This document shows, one piece after another, positions 33,104 through 42,039 of a stretch of 64,000 nt of DNA. A model generated the notes under the pieces. That model was given only the letters and a program-made list of their open reading frames with translations, had not been told where the DNA came from and did no database searches. A program made the position numbers and the translations under genes. The DNA comes from Rhodocyclaceae bacterium (GTDB taxonomy: Bacteria > Pseudomonadota > Gammaproteobacteria > Burkholderiales > Rhodocyclaceae): assembly GCA_016791205.1 (NCBI GenBank), contig JAEUNH010000178.1, forward strand, positions 1-64,000, in the 5' to 3' direction. Every line of letters begins with the position of its first letter. The first letter of the stretch is position 1.

Positions 33104-33507
33104 GCAGCGACGATGTCTTCGGCAAGGCCGACGCGCTGATGAAGCGTCGGGCCTTCGTCGCCGGCGGCGCCCAGCCCGCCCCGCCGCCGGAGGACCTGCC
33201 GGTGCTCACCGAGGTGGTCGATCCGAGCCAGGCGGTGCCGGCCCTCTCGGCCGCCCTGTCCGGCAGCCCGGGCGCGGAGGACCTCGCCAGCCGCATGCAT
33301 GAGCTGCTCGATCCGCTGCCGCCCGACATCGCCCGCGCCGTGGAAAACTGGCTGGTCGCCACCCTGCCGCGTCTGGTCGCCCGCCGCCTCGACGGCGTCG
33401 CCGAGCAGATCGCCGAGGAAGTCGGCGCCGCGCTGCGCGAGAGCCTGCCCTTGCTCATCTCCGACCTGATCCGTTCCGCCCAGGAAAGAACCAAGTCCGG
33501 CAAGTAA
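33100..33507 (+). CDS. Small conserved hypothetical protein between holC and valS
   Basis: A protein of 135 residues starting with an overlap of the holC stop (ATGA). N-terminal MSSDDVFGKADALMKRRAFV is followed by a Pro/Ala-rich stretch, then a helical C terminus (LPPDIARAVENWLVATLPRL, VARRLDGVAEQIAEEVGAAL). No signal peptide or membrane helix. I have the impression that similar proteins occur here in other betaproteobacteria, but I do not know a function. Confidence 0.75.
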   Translation: MSSDDVFGKADALMKRRAFVAGGAQPAPPPEDLPVLTEVVDPSQAVPALSAALSGSPGAEDLASRMHELLDPLPPDIARAVENWLVATLPRLVARRLDGVAEQIAEEVGAALRESLPLLISDLIRSAQERTKSGK

Positions 33508-33576
33508 CTCAAGCCGGGCACGGGGGATGCTCCGGTATAATTTCGGCTTTTCCGCTCTACCTTCCCCCCTTCAGAG

Positions 33577-36381
33577 ATGGAACTCGCCAAATCCTTCGAG
33601 CCGGCCGACATCGAGCGCCGCTGGTACCCGCTGTGGGAGTCGCGCGGCTATTTCGCAGCCGGCACCGACACTGCCAAGACCGACAACTTCTGCATTCTGC
33701 TGCCGCCGCCCAACGTCACTGGCACCCTGCACATGGGCCACGGCTTCAACCAGACGCTGATGGACGCGCTCACCCGCTACCACCGCATGCGCGGCGCCAA
33801 CACGCTGTGGCAGCCTGGCACAGACCACGCCGGCATCGCCACGCAGATCGTCGTCGAGCGCCAGCTCGACGCGGAAGGCGTCAGCCGCCACGATCTCGGC
33901 CGCGAGAAGTTCCTCGAACGCGTCTGGCAATGGAAGGACTATTCCGGCGGCACCATCACGCGGCAGATGCGGCGGCTGGGTACCTCGCCCGACTGGTCGC
34001 GCGAGCGCTTCACCATGGACGAGGGCCTCTCGAAGATCGTCACCGAGACCTTCGTCCGGCTTTTCCGCGAGGGGCTGATCTACCGCGGCAAGCGGCTGGT
34101 GAACTGGGACCCGAAACTCCTCACCGCGGTGTCCGACCTGGAAGTCGTCTCCGAGGAGGAAGACGGCTCCATGTGGGAAATCCGCTATCCCTTGGTGGAG
34201 GGCGACGGAGCACTGATCGTCGCCACGACGCGGCCGGAAACCTTGCTCGGCGACGTCGCCGTCGCGGTGCACCCCGAGGACGAGCGTTATTCGAAACTCG
34301 TCGGCAAGCATGTACACCTGCCGCTCACCGGCCGCACGATTCCCGTCATCGCCGACAGCTACGTCGACAAGGAATTCGGCACCGGCTGCGTCAAGATCAC
34401 GCCGGCGCACGACTTCAACGACTGGCAGGTCGGCCACCGCCACGGCTTCACGCCGCTCTCCATCTTCACGCTGGACGCCCGTATCAACGAGCACGGCCCG
34501 GAGAAATACCGCGGCCTGGACCGCTACGATGCCCGCAAGGCCATCGTCGCCGACCTGGAGACGCAGGGCCTGCTGGTGTCGACCAAGCCGCACAAGCTGA
34601 TGGTACCGCGCGGCGACCGCACCCACGCCGTCATCGAGCCGATGCTCACCGACCAGTGGTTCGTCGCCATGAGCAAACCTGGCGCCGACGGCACCTCGAT
34701 CGCCGGCAAGGCGCTGGAATGCGTCGCCTCCGGCGAGATCCGCTTCGTCCCCGAGCAGTGGGTGAACACCTATAACCAGTGGCTCAACAACATCCAGGAC
34801 TGGTGCATCTCGCGCCAGCTCTGGTGGGGCCACCAGATCCCGGCCTGGCATGCCGACGACGGCCGCGTCTATGTCGCCCACGACGAGAACGAGGCCTATA
34901 CGCTGGCCCGCGCCGACGGCTACACCGGCGGACTGGAACGCGACCCGGACGTGCTCGACACCTGGTATTCCTCGGCGCTGTGGCCGTTCTCGACCCTCGA
35001 CTGGACGCCGGAATGGCCGGCGAAGTCGAACACCGCGCTCGACCTTTACCTGCCCTCCTCGGTGCTGGTCACCGGCTTCGACATCATCTTCTTCTGGGTG
35101 GCGCGCATGGTGATGATGACGAAGCACATCACCGGAAAGATTCCCTTCCGCGACGTCTACGTGCACGGCCTGATACGCGACGCCGAAGGCCAGAAGATGT
35201 CGAAGTCGAAGGGCAACGTCCTCGACCCGATCGACCTCATCGACGGCATCGGCATCGACGCGCTGGTGGAAAAACGCACCAGCGGCCTGATGAATCCAAA
35301 AGACGCATCCAAGATCGAAAAGCGCACGCGCAAGGAATTCCCCAACGGCATCCCCGGCTTCGGCACCGACGCCCTGCGCTTCACTTTCGCCTCCCTCGCC
35401 AGCCCGGGGCGCGACATCAAGTTCGACATGGGCCGCTGCGAGGGCTACCGCAACTTCTGCAACAAGCTGTGGAACGCCACGCGCTTCGTGCTGATGAACT
35501 GCGAGGGGCAGGACTGCGGCCTGCAGGACGGCCACGCCTGCGGCACCGACATCGTTTTTTCCGCCGCCGACCGCTGGATCGTCAGCCGCCTGCAGCGCAC
35601 CGAGGCCGAGGTGGCGCAGCACTTCGCCGACTACCGCTTCGACCTGCTCTCTCGCGCCATCTATGAATTCGTCTGGGACGAGTACTGCGACTGGTACGTC
35701 GAACTGGCCAAGGTGCAGATACAAAACGGCGGCGCAGCGCAACAGCGCGGCACGCGCCGCACCCTGGTGCGCGTGCTGGAAACCATGCTGCGCCTGGCCC
35801 ATCCGCTGATCCCCTTCATCACCGAGGAACTCTGGCAGAAGGTCGCGCCCGTGGCGGGTCGCGCGGGCGAGAGCATCATGCTGCAGCCCTATCCGGCGGC
35901 TGACCTGTCGCGCGTCGATGAAAAGGCCATGGCCGAAGTGCAGACGCTGAAGGACCTAGTCAACGCCTGCCGCAGCCTGCGCGGGGAAATGAACCTCTCG
36001 CCGGCGCAGAAGGTGCCGTTGCTCGCCGCCGGCGACAGGGAACGCGTCGCCGCCTTCGCGCCCTACCTTGCCGCCCTGGCCAGGCTGTCGGACGTGACGG
36101 CCACCGGCGCCGAGCTGCCGACCGGCGACGCGCCGGTGCAGATCGTCGGCGAGTTCCGCCTGATGCTGAAGATCGAGATCGACGTCGCCGCCGAACGCGA
36201 GCGCCTGGGCAAGGAAATCGCGCGCATCGACGGCGAGATCGCCAAGGCGCAGGCCAAGCTCGCCAACGAGGGCTTCGTCGAGCGCGCCCCGGCCGCCGTC
36301 GTGGCGCAGGAGAAGGAACGGCTGGCGAGCTTCGGCGCGCTCATCGACAAGCTGCGTGCGCAACTTGCCCGTCTGCAGTAG
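33577..36381 (+). CDS. valS: Valyl-tRNA synthetase
   Basis: Class I synthetase, 934 residues. [19 protein letters not shown] holds the HIGH-type motif (about residues 42-60) and [18 protein letters not shown] the KMSKS loop. The editing domain contains [15 protein letters not shown]. The C-terminal arm (from about residue 865) is a coiled coil ending [12 protein letters not shown]. The gene follows holC and the small hypothetical after 69 bases. Confidence 0.98.
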   Translation: MELAKSFEPADIERRWYPLWESRGYFAAGTDTAKTDNFCILLPPPNVTGTLHMGHGFNQTLMDALTRYHRMRGANTLWQPGTDHAGIATQIVVERQLDAEGVSRHDLGREKFLERVWQWKDYSGGTITRQMRRLGTSPDWSRERFTMDEGLSKIVTETFVRLFREGLIYRGKRLVNWDPKLLTAVSDLEVVSEEEDGSMWEIRYPLVEGDGALIVATTRPETLLGDVAVAVHPEDERYSKLVGKHVHLPLTGRTIPVIADSYVDKEFGTGCVKITPAHDFNDWQVGHRHGFTPLSIFTLDARINEHGPEKYRGLDRYDARKAIVADLETQGLLVSTKPHKLMVPRGDRTHAVIEPMLTDQWFVAMSKPGADGTSIAGKALECVASGEIRFVPEQWVNTYNQWLNNIQDWCISRQLWWGHQIPAWHADDGRVYVAHDENEAYTLARADGYTGGLERDPDVLDTWYSSALWPFSTLDWTPEWPAKSNTALDLYLPSSVLVTGFDIIFFWVARMVMMTKHITGKIPFRDVYVHGLIRDAEGQKMSKSKGNVLDPIDLIDGIGIDALVEKRTSGLMNPKDASKIEKRTRKEFPNGIPGFGTDALRFTFASLASPGRDIKFDMGRCEGYRNFCNKLWNATRFVLMNCEGQDCGLQDGHACGTDIVFSAADRWIVSRLQRTEAEVAQHFADYRFDLLSRAIYEFVWDEYCDWYVELAKVQIQNGGAAQQRGTRRTLVRVLETMLRLAHPLIPFITEELWQKVAPVAGRAGESIMLQPYPAADLSRVDEKAMAEVQTLKDLVNACRSLRGEMNLSPAQKVPLLAAGDRERVAAFAPYLAALARLSDVTATGAELPTGDAPVQIVGEFRLMLKIEIDVAAERERLGKEIARIDGEIAKAQAKLANEGFVERAPAAVVAQEKERLASFGALIDKLRAQLARLQ

Positions 36382-36414
36382 GCCCCGGGCAGCCGGCCCG
36401 GCTGCCGGACGCCG

Positions 36415-37647
36415 ATGAAGCATCTCCTGCGTGCGCTCGGCCAGCGCAACTTCCGCCTCTACTTCATCGGCCAGAGCGCGTCCTTCGTCGGCACCTGGAT
36501 GCAGCAGATCGCGCTGGCCTGGCTGGTCTATCGCCTGACCGGCTCCCCCTTCATGCTCGGCCTGGTCACCTTTGCCGGCAACATCCCGATACTCTTTCTT
36601 GCCCCCTTCGGCGGCGTCTGGTCGGATCGCCTGAACCGTCGCCGCGCCATGCTGCTGACGCAGGCGCTTTCATTGCTACAGGCCGCCGTCCTGGCGGGAC
36701 TGACTTTTGCCGGGCTCGTCGAAGTCTGGCACCTGCTTGCCGCCGCCGCCTTCCTCGGCGTCGTTAACGCCTTCGATACGCCGCTTCGGCAGGCTTTTCT
36801 GTTGGAAATGGTGGGCTCCCGCGAGCACCTGCCCAATGCCATCGCGCTGAATTCCCTGATGATGAACGCCTCGCGGCTGATCGGCCCGGCGCTGGCCGGC
36901 CTCGTCCTGGCCGCAGCCGGCGAGGCTTGGTGCTTCCTGCTCAATGCCACGTCCTACCTCGCCATGCTGGCCGCGCTCGCCGCCATGCGGCTGGAGGCTC
37001 CGGGGCCGCGCCGCGCCGTGCAGAACTGGCTGGGCGGACTGACGGAAGCCGTGCGCTTCGCCTGGGACTTCGCACCGAGCCGCTACCTGATCGGGCTGGT
37101 GGCCCTCGTCAGCTTCGTGGCAACGCCGTACGCTTCGCTGATGCCGGTGTTCGCGCGCGATCTGTTGGGAGGCGACGCGCGCACCCTGGGCTTGCTCGTC
37201 GGCGCATCGGGCGCCGGCGCCATGGCCGGCGTGCTGCACCTGGCGGGACGCCGCGTCTCAGACGGGCTGGAGCGGCTGATCGCCGCGGCCGCCTGCAGCG
37301 CGGGGATCGGCCTGGTGCTGTTCTCGCAGTCGGGCATGCTATGGCTGTCGCTGGCGCTGCTGCCGCTGGTCGGCTTCGGCATCATCACCGTCGCCGCCTC
37401 GGCCAACACCATCCTCCAGCTGGTCGCGCCCGACGCCATGCGCGGCCGCCTGGTCAGCCTGCACATCACCGCCTTCCTCGGCGTGATGCCGCTCGGCTCG
37501 CTCGCCTACGGCCTCCTCGCCGAACGCTTCGGCGCACCCGCGACGGTGGCCGCGGGCGGCCTGCTCTGCCTGCTCGGCGCCGCCGGCTTCGCCAGCCGTC
37601 TCGGCCATATGCGCAGCCTGCTGGCGCCGCATTACGCGCGGCACTGA
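36415..37647 (+). CDS. MFS transporter (EntS/enterobactin-exporter-like)
   Basis: Inner-membrane transporter of 410 residues with 11-12 helices. The start MKHLLRALGQRNFRLYFIGQ and SFVGTWMQQIALAWLVYRLT, then GGVWSDRLNRRRAMLLTQ between helices 2 and 3, are features of the EntS/MFS_3 group. The substrate is unknown; siderophores and drugs are typical of relatives. It begins 33 bases after valS and may read through from it. A weak copy of the dispersed motif lies within the third helix region. Confidence 0.88.
   Translation: MKHLLRALGQRNFRLYFIGQSASFVGTWMQQIALAWLVYRLTGSPFMLGLVTFAGNIPILFLAPFGGVWSDRLNRRRAMLLTQALSLLQAAVLAGLTFAGLVEVWHLLAAAAFLGVVNAFDTPLRQAFLLEMVGSREHLPNAIALNSLMMNASRLIGPALAGLVLAAAGEAWCFLLNATSYLAMLAALAAMRLEAPGPRRAVQNWLGGLTEAVRFAWDFAPSRYLIGLVALVSFVATPYASLMPVFARDLLGGDARTLGLLVGASGAGAMAGVLHLAGRRVSDGLERLIAAAACSAGIGLVLFSQSGMLWLSLALLPLVGFGIITVAASANTILQLVAPDAMRGRLVSLHITAFLGVMPLGSLAYGLLAERFGAPATVAAGGLLCLLGAAGFASRLGHMRSLLAPHYARH
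36683..36710 (-). repeat. Dispersed 28-bp motif, weak copy 6 (in MFS gene)
   Basis: Matches 19 of 28 consensus positions (AAAAGTCAGT and ACGGCG halves both recognisable), antisense to the gene. Confidence 0.4.
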
Positions 37648-37692
37648 GCCTTGCTCAGCGCGCGTCAATTAGATGGTTATCGTGGCGATATG

Positions 37693-37730
37693 AAAAAAGG
37701 CTGAAGACAAACCGTCCTCAGCCTTCTTTC
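37693..37730 (-). terminator. Rho-independent terminator of the fadL-like gene
   Basis: On the minus strand, stem AAGGCTGA...TCAGCCTT with extra GAC/GTC pairs inside, then a run of six T. It lies 23 bases after the fadL-like stop. Confidence 0.85.
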
Positions 37731-37752
37731 CATTTTCAGGAAACAGCCTGAA

Positions 37753-39135
37753 TTACTGGAACTTCATGCTGTAGGCGATGCCCAGCGCGTCCTGGTACAT
37801 CTGAATTTTTTCGTTGCCGGCGGCCACACCAAAACGGTTAAACAGGCTGGCTCCACTGACCGACTCCTTGAAGGCATGCATGTACGACATGGTCAGCTCG
37901 GAATCCTTGCTGAGGTTATAGGTGAAACCCAGGGTGAGATGGTCCTTGACCACGCCCGGAGCAAGGATGTTGAAGGTCACATCGCGGCTCTGGATCGGAT
38001 TGTCCGTATGGTTGTAGCCGACACGGAGGGTCAGGTTCGAGTTGTACTGGTACTCGACGCCGATCTTGAAGACGTTCACATCGTCCCAGCCGAAACCACG
38101 GCAGTTGCTGCAGCCCAGAGAACCGACTGTAAACCCGGTTCCTGCCACGGCATTGCCCGTATTGGTGCTCGGGTTGGAAACCGAGTTGATGCCTGAATAG
38201 TTGATGCGCTGGTAATCCGCGGCGATGGTCAGGGCTGGCGTGGCCTTGACGGCGATGCCGAGATTGAAGTTCTCGGGCATGTCGAAAGCGCCGCGCCCGG
38301 CAAACAAGTCCTTGTACTGGCTGAACTTGCTCATTCTCATCTTGGTGGAATAGGCCGCGCCGAGTGTAACGGAGTCGGAAAGCCTGCCCATCCATCCCAG
38401 ACGCAAGCCGAAACCATGCGAACTGTCATAGCCGTTGTTGGTCAGATTGTTGTTGGTGGCGAATGTTCCTGGCGAAGGCGTGAACCCCTGGAACCCGTCA
38501 AGGCCCTTGGCCTTGAAGCGCTGATAGCCGATCAGCGGAGAAACGCCCAAGGAGTGATCCTTGTTGATCTTCATGGCAAAGGTCGGCGCAATGACCAGCT
38601 GCATCAGGTCGATGCCAAGTCTGCCCGTGCCGCACAGCATATTGTATGAAGTCGCACCCGACGCAACCGCGGTTCCGTTGAAGCCGTCGCACACGGTATC
38701 AACGACGCCCGGCGCACCTGCTGAAATCTGTCCGCCCGGGTAATCCGTATTCATGCCGCCGTTGCCATAAACGGTAACGCCGAGCGACATGTTCCCGCCC
38801 AACATCTTGTTGTAGCCGAACTCCGGAACGGCGAAGAGATTGCTGCCGCTATCCACGTTCCCGCCGGTATTGATTCCAGCAGGGCTGCCGGTACGCTCCG
38901 CACTGCGCCTCGGGCTGAACAGGTCAACACCGACATCCAGTCGGTCGCCCACCCAGACCATGCTGGCCGGGTTATTGGCGCCGCCAAAGGTATCGGAGGC
39001 CATCGCCGTTGCGGCGCCGCCCATACCCTTGGCTTTCATGCCATAGCCATGCGAGAAATAGCCGTCGGTCGCCCAGGCGGCGGGCGCCAGGGTCATGGCC
39101 AACGTCGCTGCGGTGATTTTTATCCTGAACTTCAT
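37753..39135 (-). CDS. FadL/OmpP1/TodX-family outer-membrane protein
   Basis: Beta-barrel of 460 residues with a signal peptide (MKFRIKITAATLAMTLAPAA, cleavage near AWA-TDGYFSH). ATG 39135 has AAGGAGGGGAG six bases upstream. GMGGAATAMASDTFGGANNP contains the NPA-like N-terminal region of FadL proteins, and the barrel ends in a C-terminal aromatic (SMKFQ). It has two Cys-Asn-Cys-type positions (LGCSNCRGF), unusual for a porin. Family members take up long-chain fatty acids or hydrophobic aromatics. The gene lies 37 bases after dsrE2, in a sulfur cluster, so a hydrophobic sulfur compound as substrate is possible but only inference. Confidence 0.88.
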   Translation of the reverse strand: MKFRIKITAATLAMTLAPAAWATDGYFSHGYGMKAKGMGGAATAMASDTFGGANNPASMVWVGDRLDVGVDLFSPRRSAERTGSPAGINTGGNVDSGSNLFAVPEFGYNKMLGGNMSLGVTVYGNGGMNTDYPGGQISAGAPGVVDTVCDGFNGTAVASGATSYNMLCGTGRLGIDLMQLVIAPTFAMKINKDHSLGVSPLIGYQRFKAKGLDGFQGFTPSPGTFATNNNLTNNGYDSSHGFGLRLGWMGRLSDSVTLGAAYSTKMRMSKFSQYKDLFAGRGAFDMPENFNLGIAVKATPALTIAADYQRINYSGINSVSNPSTNTGNAVAGTGFTVGSLGCSNCRGFGWDDVNVFKIGVEYQYNSNLTLRVGYNHTDNPIQSRDVTFNILAPGVVKDHLTLGFTYNLSKDSELTMSYMHAFKESVSGASLFNRFGVAAGNEKIQMYQDALGIAYSMKFQ

Positions 39136-39172
39136 GTTTCTCCCCTCCTTGGTTTGCGTGAATGCTTGCCGC

Positions 39173-39778
39173 TTACATGTACAAACTGACATCGGCCTGC
39201 TGCGCCATTGGCAGGAACGTCGCCGCGCCGCAGTATTCCTTCACTTCCGGAATGAAATCGTCGCGCGTGAAGCCGAACAGGTCGACCGTCATCTGGCAGC
39301 CGATCATGTTCACGCCGGCCTCGATGCTCAGGCTGCGCAGTTCGGGAATGTCGGCGACGCCGTTGTTCTTGATGGTCTGCTTCATGAGCATGGTCGCCAT
39401 CGACTCGAAGCCGGGGATACCGGCCTGGATCAGATTCGGGATGTTCCAGTTGATGCCCTTGAACCAGCCCGGCCCGAAAGGCATCTTCATCGGCATGCCA
39501 GGGTTGCCCAGCGGACTCACCTTGAGGTCGCTGATGTCCTTCTTCAGCAGGTTGAGGCCGTAGAAGGTGAAGAAGATCGAGACGTTCCAGCCGAGGGCGG
39601 CGGCCGTCGAGGCCAGAATGAAGGGGGGGTAGGCCCAATCGAGCGTGCCCTTGGTGGCGATGATGGTCATCGAGGGCGTCTTCGCCGCCTTCAATTCCTC
39701 GAGTTTCTGCGGCAGGATTTCGTCGAGGCGCTGACGGATCAGCGCATCCAGGGCGGCCTGGTCTGTAGGCATATTCAA
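39173..39778 (-). CDS. dsrE2: DsrE2-family protein (DsrE/F-like)
   Basis: A protein of 201 residues related to DsrE, involved in handling protein-bound sulfane sulfur in sulfur oxidisers, usually next to tusA (and often rhodanese). Seen are TPSMTIIATKGTLDWAYPPF, a hydrophobic segment LASTAAALGWNVSIFFTFYG and the conserved cysteine in VNMIGCQMTVDLFGF near the C terminus. TTG at 39778 has GAGGAGG seven bases upstream; ATG at 39772 is the alternative. tusA lies upstream on the same strand but past a terminator, so this gene has its own promoter. Confidence 0.87.
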   Translation of the reverse strand: MNMPTDQAALDALIRQRLDEILPQKLEELKAAKTPSMTIIATKGTLDWAYPPFILASTAAALGWNVSIFFTFYGLNLLKKDISDLKVSPLGNPGMPMKMPFGPGWFKGINWNIPNLIQAGIPGFESMATMLMKQTIKNNGVADIPELRSLSIEAGVNMIGCQMTVDLFGFTRDDFIPEVKEYCGAATFLPMAQQADVSLYM

Positions 39779-39943
39779 GATGAACCTCCTCTTGTCCGGG
39801 CAGAGCCAAGTCAGACCTGCTCTCTCCCGCTATATCCAATTCATTAACGATTAATAATGTTCTAAGGTACTGCTGGCTGCCAGATGATTCTTCTTATTGG
39901 CCTATATTCGCCACATATGCTGCGCCGCGGCAGGATGAAAAGA

Positions 39944-39970
39944 AACGGCCCGGGACATGCCCGGGCCGTT
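39944..39970 (-). terminator. Terminator after tusA
   Basis: Perfect 11-bp stem AACGGCCCGGG / CCCGGGCCGTT, 5-base loop. On the minus strand it is followed by TTTCTTTTC. Confidence 0.85.
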
Positions 39971-39986
39971 GCTGCGCAGGCAGAAA

Positions 39987-40214
39987 TTACTTGCGCTTGA
40001 TGAAGAACTCGTACTCCTTGCCCTTCTCCGCCGTCGAGAGCAACTCGTTGCCGGTCTGCTTGGCGAAAGCTGCGAAGTCCTTCACCGAACCGGGGTCGGT
40101 GGCCATGATGCGCAGCACCTGGCCGCTCGTCATTTCCGCCAGCGCCTTCTTGGCGCGCAGGATCGGCAGCGGGCAGTTCAGCCCCTTGGCATCCAGTTCC
40201 TTGTCGAAATTCAT
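39987..40214 (-). CDS. tusA: TusA-family sulfurtransferase
   Basis: A sulfur-carrier protein of 75 residues. ATG 40214 (MNFDKELDAKGLNCPLPILR) has AAGGAG at the right distance. The CPLP motif (Cys 14) is the persulfide site; KKALAEMTSGQVLRIMATDP and FIKRK at the C terminus complete the fold. In sulfur oxidisers TusA shuttles sulfane sulfur between rhodanese, DsrE2/DsrEFH and the oxidation machinery, besides serving tRNA thiolation. The gene stands between its own promoter and its own terminator, followed by dsrE2. Confidence 0.95.
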   Translation of the reverse strand: MNFDKELDAKGLNCPLPILRAKKALAEMTSGQVLRIMATDPGSVKDFAAFAKQTGNELLSTAEKGKEYEFFIKRK

Positions 40215-40266
40215 GTTGGCTCCTTTGCTGTAAATGGGTCGTCGCGCCTGTATTTCAGACTGGCCT

Positions 40267-40295
40267 AATATACTTTCGCCCCCGACTCGGCGCAA
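40267..40295 (-). promoter_or_regulatory. Probable promoter of tusA
   Basis: Minus strand TTGCGC (40295-40290), 17-base spacer, TATATT (40272-40267), about 50 bases before the tusA start. Assigned by eye. Confidence 0.5.
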
Positions 40296-40340
40296 CCTGC
40301 CGGAGGCAATGTGGGGCATCGAATTTCTTTCTTGGGCAAT

Positions 40341-41297
40341 TCATGAAACCGCCTGGTAGTACAGATTCTGCGGATGATTGGCCTGGGCGAAGAAGAACCA
40401 GCGTTCGGCAATCAGGCCGAGGTATTGGATGAAAAAAGCCGCTGAGGCAAACCCGCCGGCGAGCAGGCCGAGCGGCAGGGCAAAGACCAGCAGCAGGAAG
40501 ACCCATTTCACCCGTTTCAGAAAAGCCGCGCTTCGGCCATGGAAGAACTCTCGCGTGTTGAAGGAGCCGCCCATCGCGCCCTGCGCCTTCTGCGCGATGT
40601 GCGGGTGCTTGATGCCGATGGCCGTGCGCAAGCCGGACTTCGGCCGCAGGCGCGCGTTGCGCAGCAGCGAGGCCACCCGGCCGATGAAGGCCAGCGCGGT
40701 CAGGATCATGGCCCAGACGCCGAGGAATCCGGATACCTCCTGCGCTGCGACAGCCGCCAGCGCACAGGCCAGCACGAAGCCAGAAGCACCGCCCAGCAGG
40801 ATGTAGTTGATCACCGTCAGCGGAGTGTGCCATTCCTGCAGGAAGCGCAGGCAGGCGTAGATCATGCCGGTGCACACGAACAGCGCGAACGCCAGCACGG
40901 TGCCGGCCACGCCGAGCATCGCCGTGACGTTGACCGGTGCGCCGGACGGCAGCGTCGCCAGCACCGGATTGAAGCCGCTGAAGTGCGCCGCACCATAGAG
41001 GCACACCGTGCCCATGAAGGCGGGCAGGACGATCACCTCGCGCGACAGCCAGGAGGTGCGCCACTTGGCAGCGGAACGCCAGGCGCGCTCGGGATGGCCG
41101 AGGTGGAAGAAGGAGGCGACCAGGCCGGCAACGAGAAAGCCCAGGGCGACAGCGCTGCCCAGCGCGTAGAAGCGGCTGGGCTGGGGCGGCAGAAGGCCGA
41201 AGGCTGAATAGGACTCGACGGTAAACAGGGCGAGGAACAGTCCTTGCCCCACGCCGATGAGCGTCGTCAGGAAGATCACGGAGAAGGCGGGATGCAT
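40341..41297 (-). CDS. soeC: Sulfite dehydrogenase membrane subunit SoeC (DmsC type)
   Basis: Quinone-reacting membrane anchor of 318 residues with eight or nine helices. It begins MHPAFSVIFLTTLIGVGQGL and has the family SFFHLGHPERAWRS loop and LSREVI. It lies ten bases after soeB. With SoeA and SoeB it should pass electrons from cytoplasmic sulfite oxidation into the quinone pool. Phylogenetically related PsrC/DmsC anchors look alike; the sulfur-oxidiser context favours Soe. Confidence 0.88.
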   Translation of the reverse strand: MHPAFSVIFLTTLIGVGQGLFLALFTVESYSAFGLLPPQPSRFYALGSAVALGFLVAGLVASFFHLGHPERAWRSAAKWRTSWLSREVIVLPAFMGTVCLYGAAHFSGFNPVLATLPSGAPVNVTAMLGVAGTVLAFALFVCTGMIYACLRFLQEWHTPLTVINYILLGGASGFVLACALAAVAAQEVSGFLGVWAMILTALAFIGRVASLLRNARLRPKSGLRTAIGIKHPHIAQKAQGAMGGSFNTREFFHGRSAAFLKRVKWVFLLLVFALPLGLLAGGFASAAFFIQYLGLIAERWFFFAQANHPQNLYYQAVS

Positions 41298-41307
41298 GGC
41301 GTCAGCC

Positions 41308-42039
41308 TTACCAGGACGTCACATCGTCGAGCGAAGGCTCGGCCTTGGCCGGCTTCGGCAGCTTGCCGTCGACCTTCAGCGGGTTGTCGGCGCGCACCAG
41401 TTCGTCTTCGTGGATGCGCAGTTGGGTCTTGCGTCGCGGCAGGTAGTGGTTGGCCGGCTGCGTGCCCCACTCCGGCATCAACTGGTAGCCGCCGCTCTCG
41501 CGGATCGCCTTCGACACCTCGGATTCCGGGTCGTGCACATCGCCGAACAGGCGCGCGCTGGTCGGGCAGGCCTTGACGCAGGCCGGCTTGCGGTCGATTT
41601 CCGGAAGAGAGGCGTCATAGATGCGGTCCACGCACAGGGTGCACTTCTTCATCACCTTCTGCTGCTCGTCGATCTCGCGCGCGCCGTAGGGGCAGGCCCA
41701 GGAGCAGTACTTGCAGCCGATGCACTTGTCGTAGTCGACGAGGACGATGCCGTCCTCCGCACGCTTGTAGGAGGCGCCGGTCGGGCATACCGGCACGCAG
41801 GGCGGCTCCTCGCAGTGCAGGCAGGACTTCGGGAAGTGCACGGTTTCCGTGTTGGGGAACTCGCCCACCTCGAAAGTCTGCACGCGGTTGAAGAAGGTGC
41901 CGGTCGGGTTGGCGCCGTAGGGATTGAAATCGCTCAGCGGGCCGGCCTGCCCCGAGGTGTTCCATTCCTTGCAGCTCGTCACGCAGGCATGGCAGCCGAC
42001 GCAGACGTTGAGGTCGATGACCAGGGCCAATTGCGTCAT
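41308..42039 (-). CDS. soeB: Sulfite dehydrogenase iron-sulfur subunit SoeB
   Basis: Electron-transfer subunit of 243 residues with four [4Fe-4S] clusters: CVGCHACVTSCKEWN, CLHCEEPPCVPVCP, CIGCKYCSWACPYG and CTLCVDRI...CVKACP. ATG 42039 overlaps the soeA stop (ATGA), so translation is coupled. The C-terminal tail after residue 200 (ending PSLDDVTSW) is hydrophilic. No export signal, consistent with a cytoplasm-facing complex. Confidence 0.93.
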   Translation of the reverse strand: MTQLALVIDLNVCVGCHACVTSCKEWNTSGQAGPLSDFNPYGANPTGTFFNRVQTFEVGEFPNTETVHFPKSCLHCEEPPCVPVCPTGASYKRAEDGIVLVDYDKCIGCKYCSWACPYGAREIDEQQKVMKKCTLCVDRIYDASLPEIDRKPACVKACPTSARLFGDVHDPESEVSKAIRESGGYQLMPEWGTQPANHYLPRRKTQLRIHEDELVRADNPLKVDGKLPKPAKAEPSLDDVTSW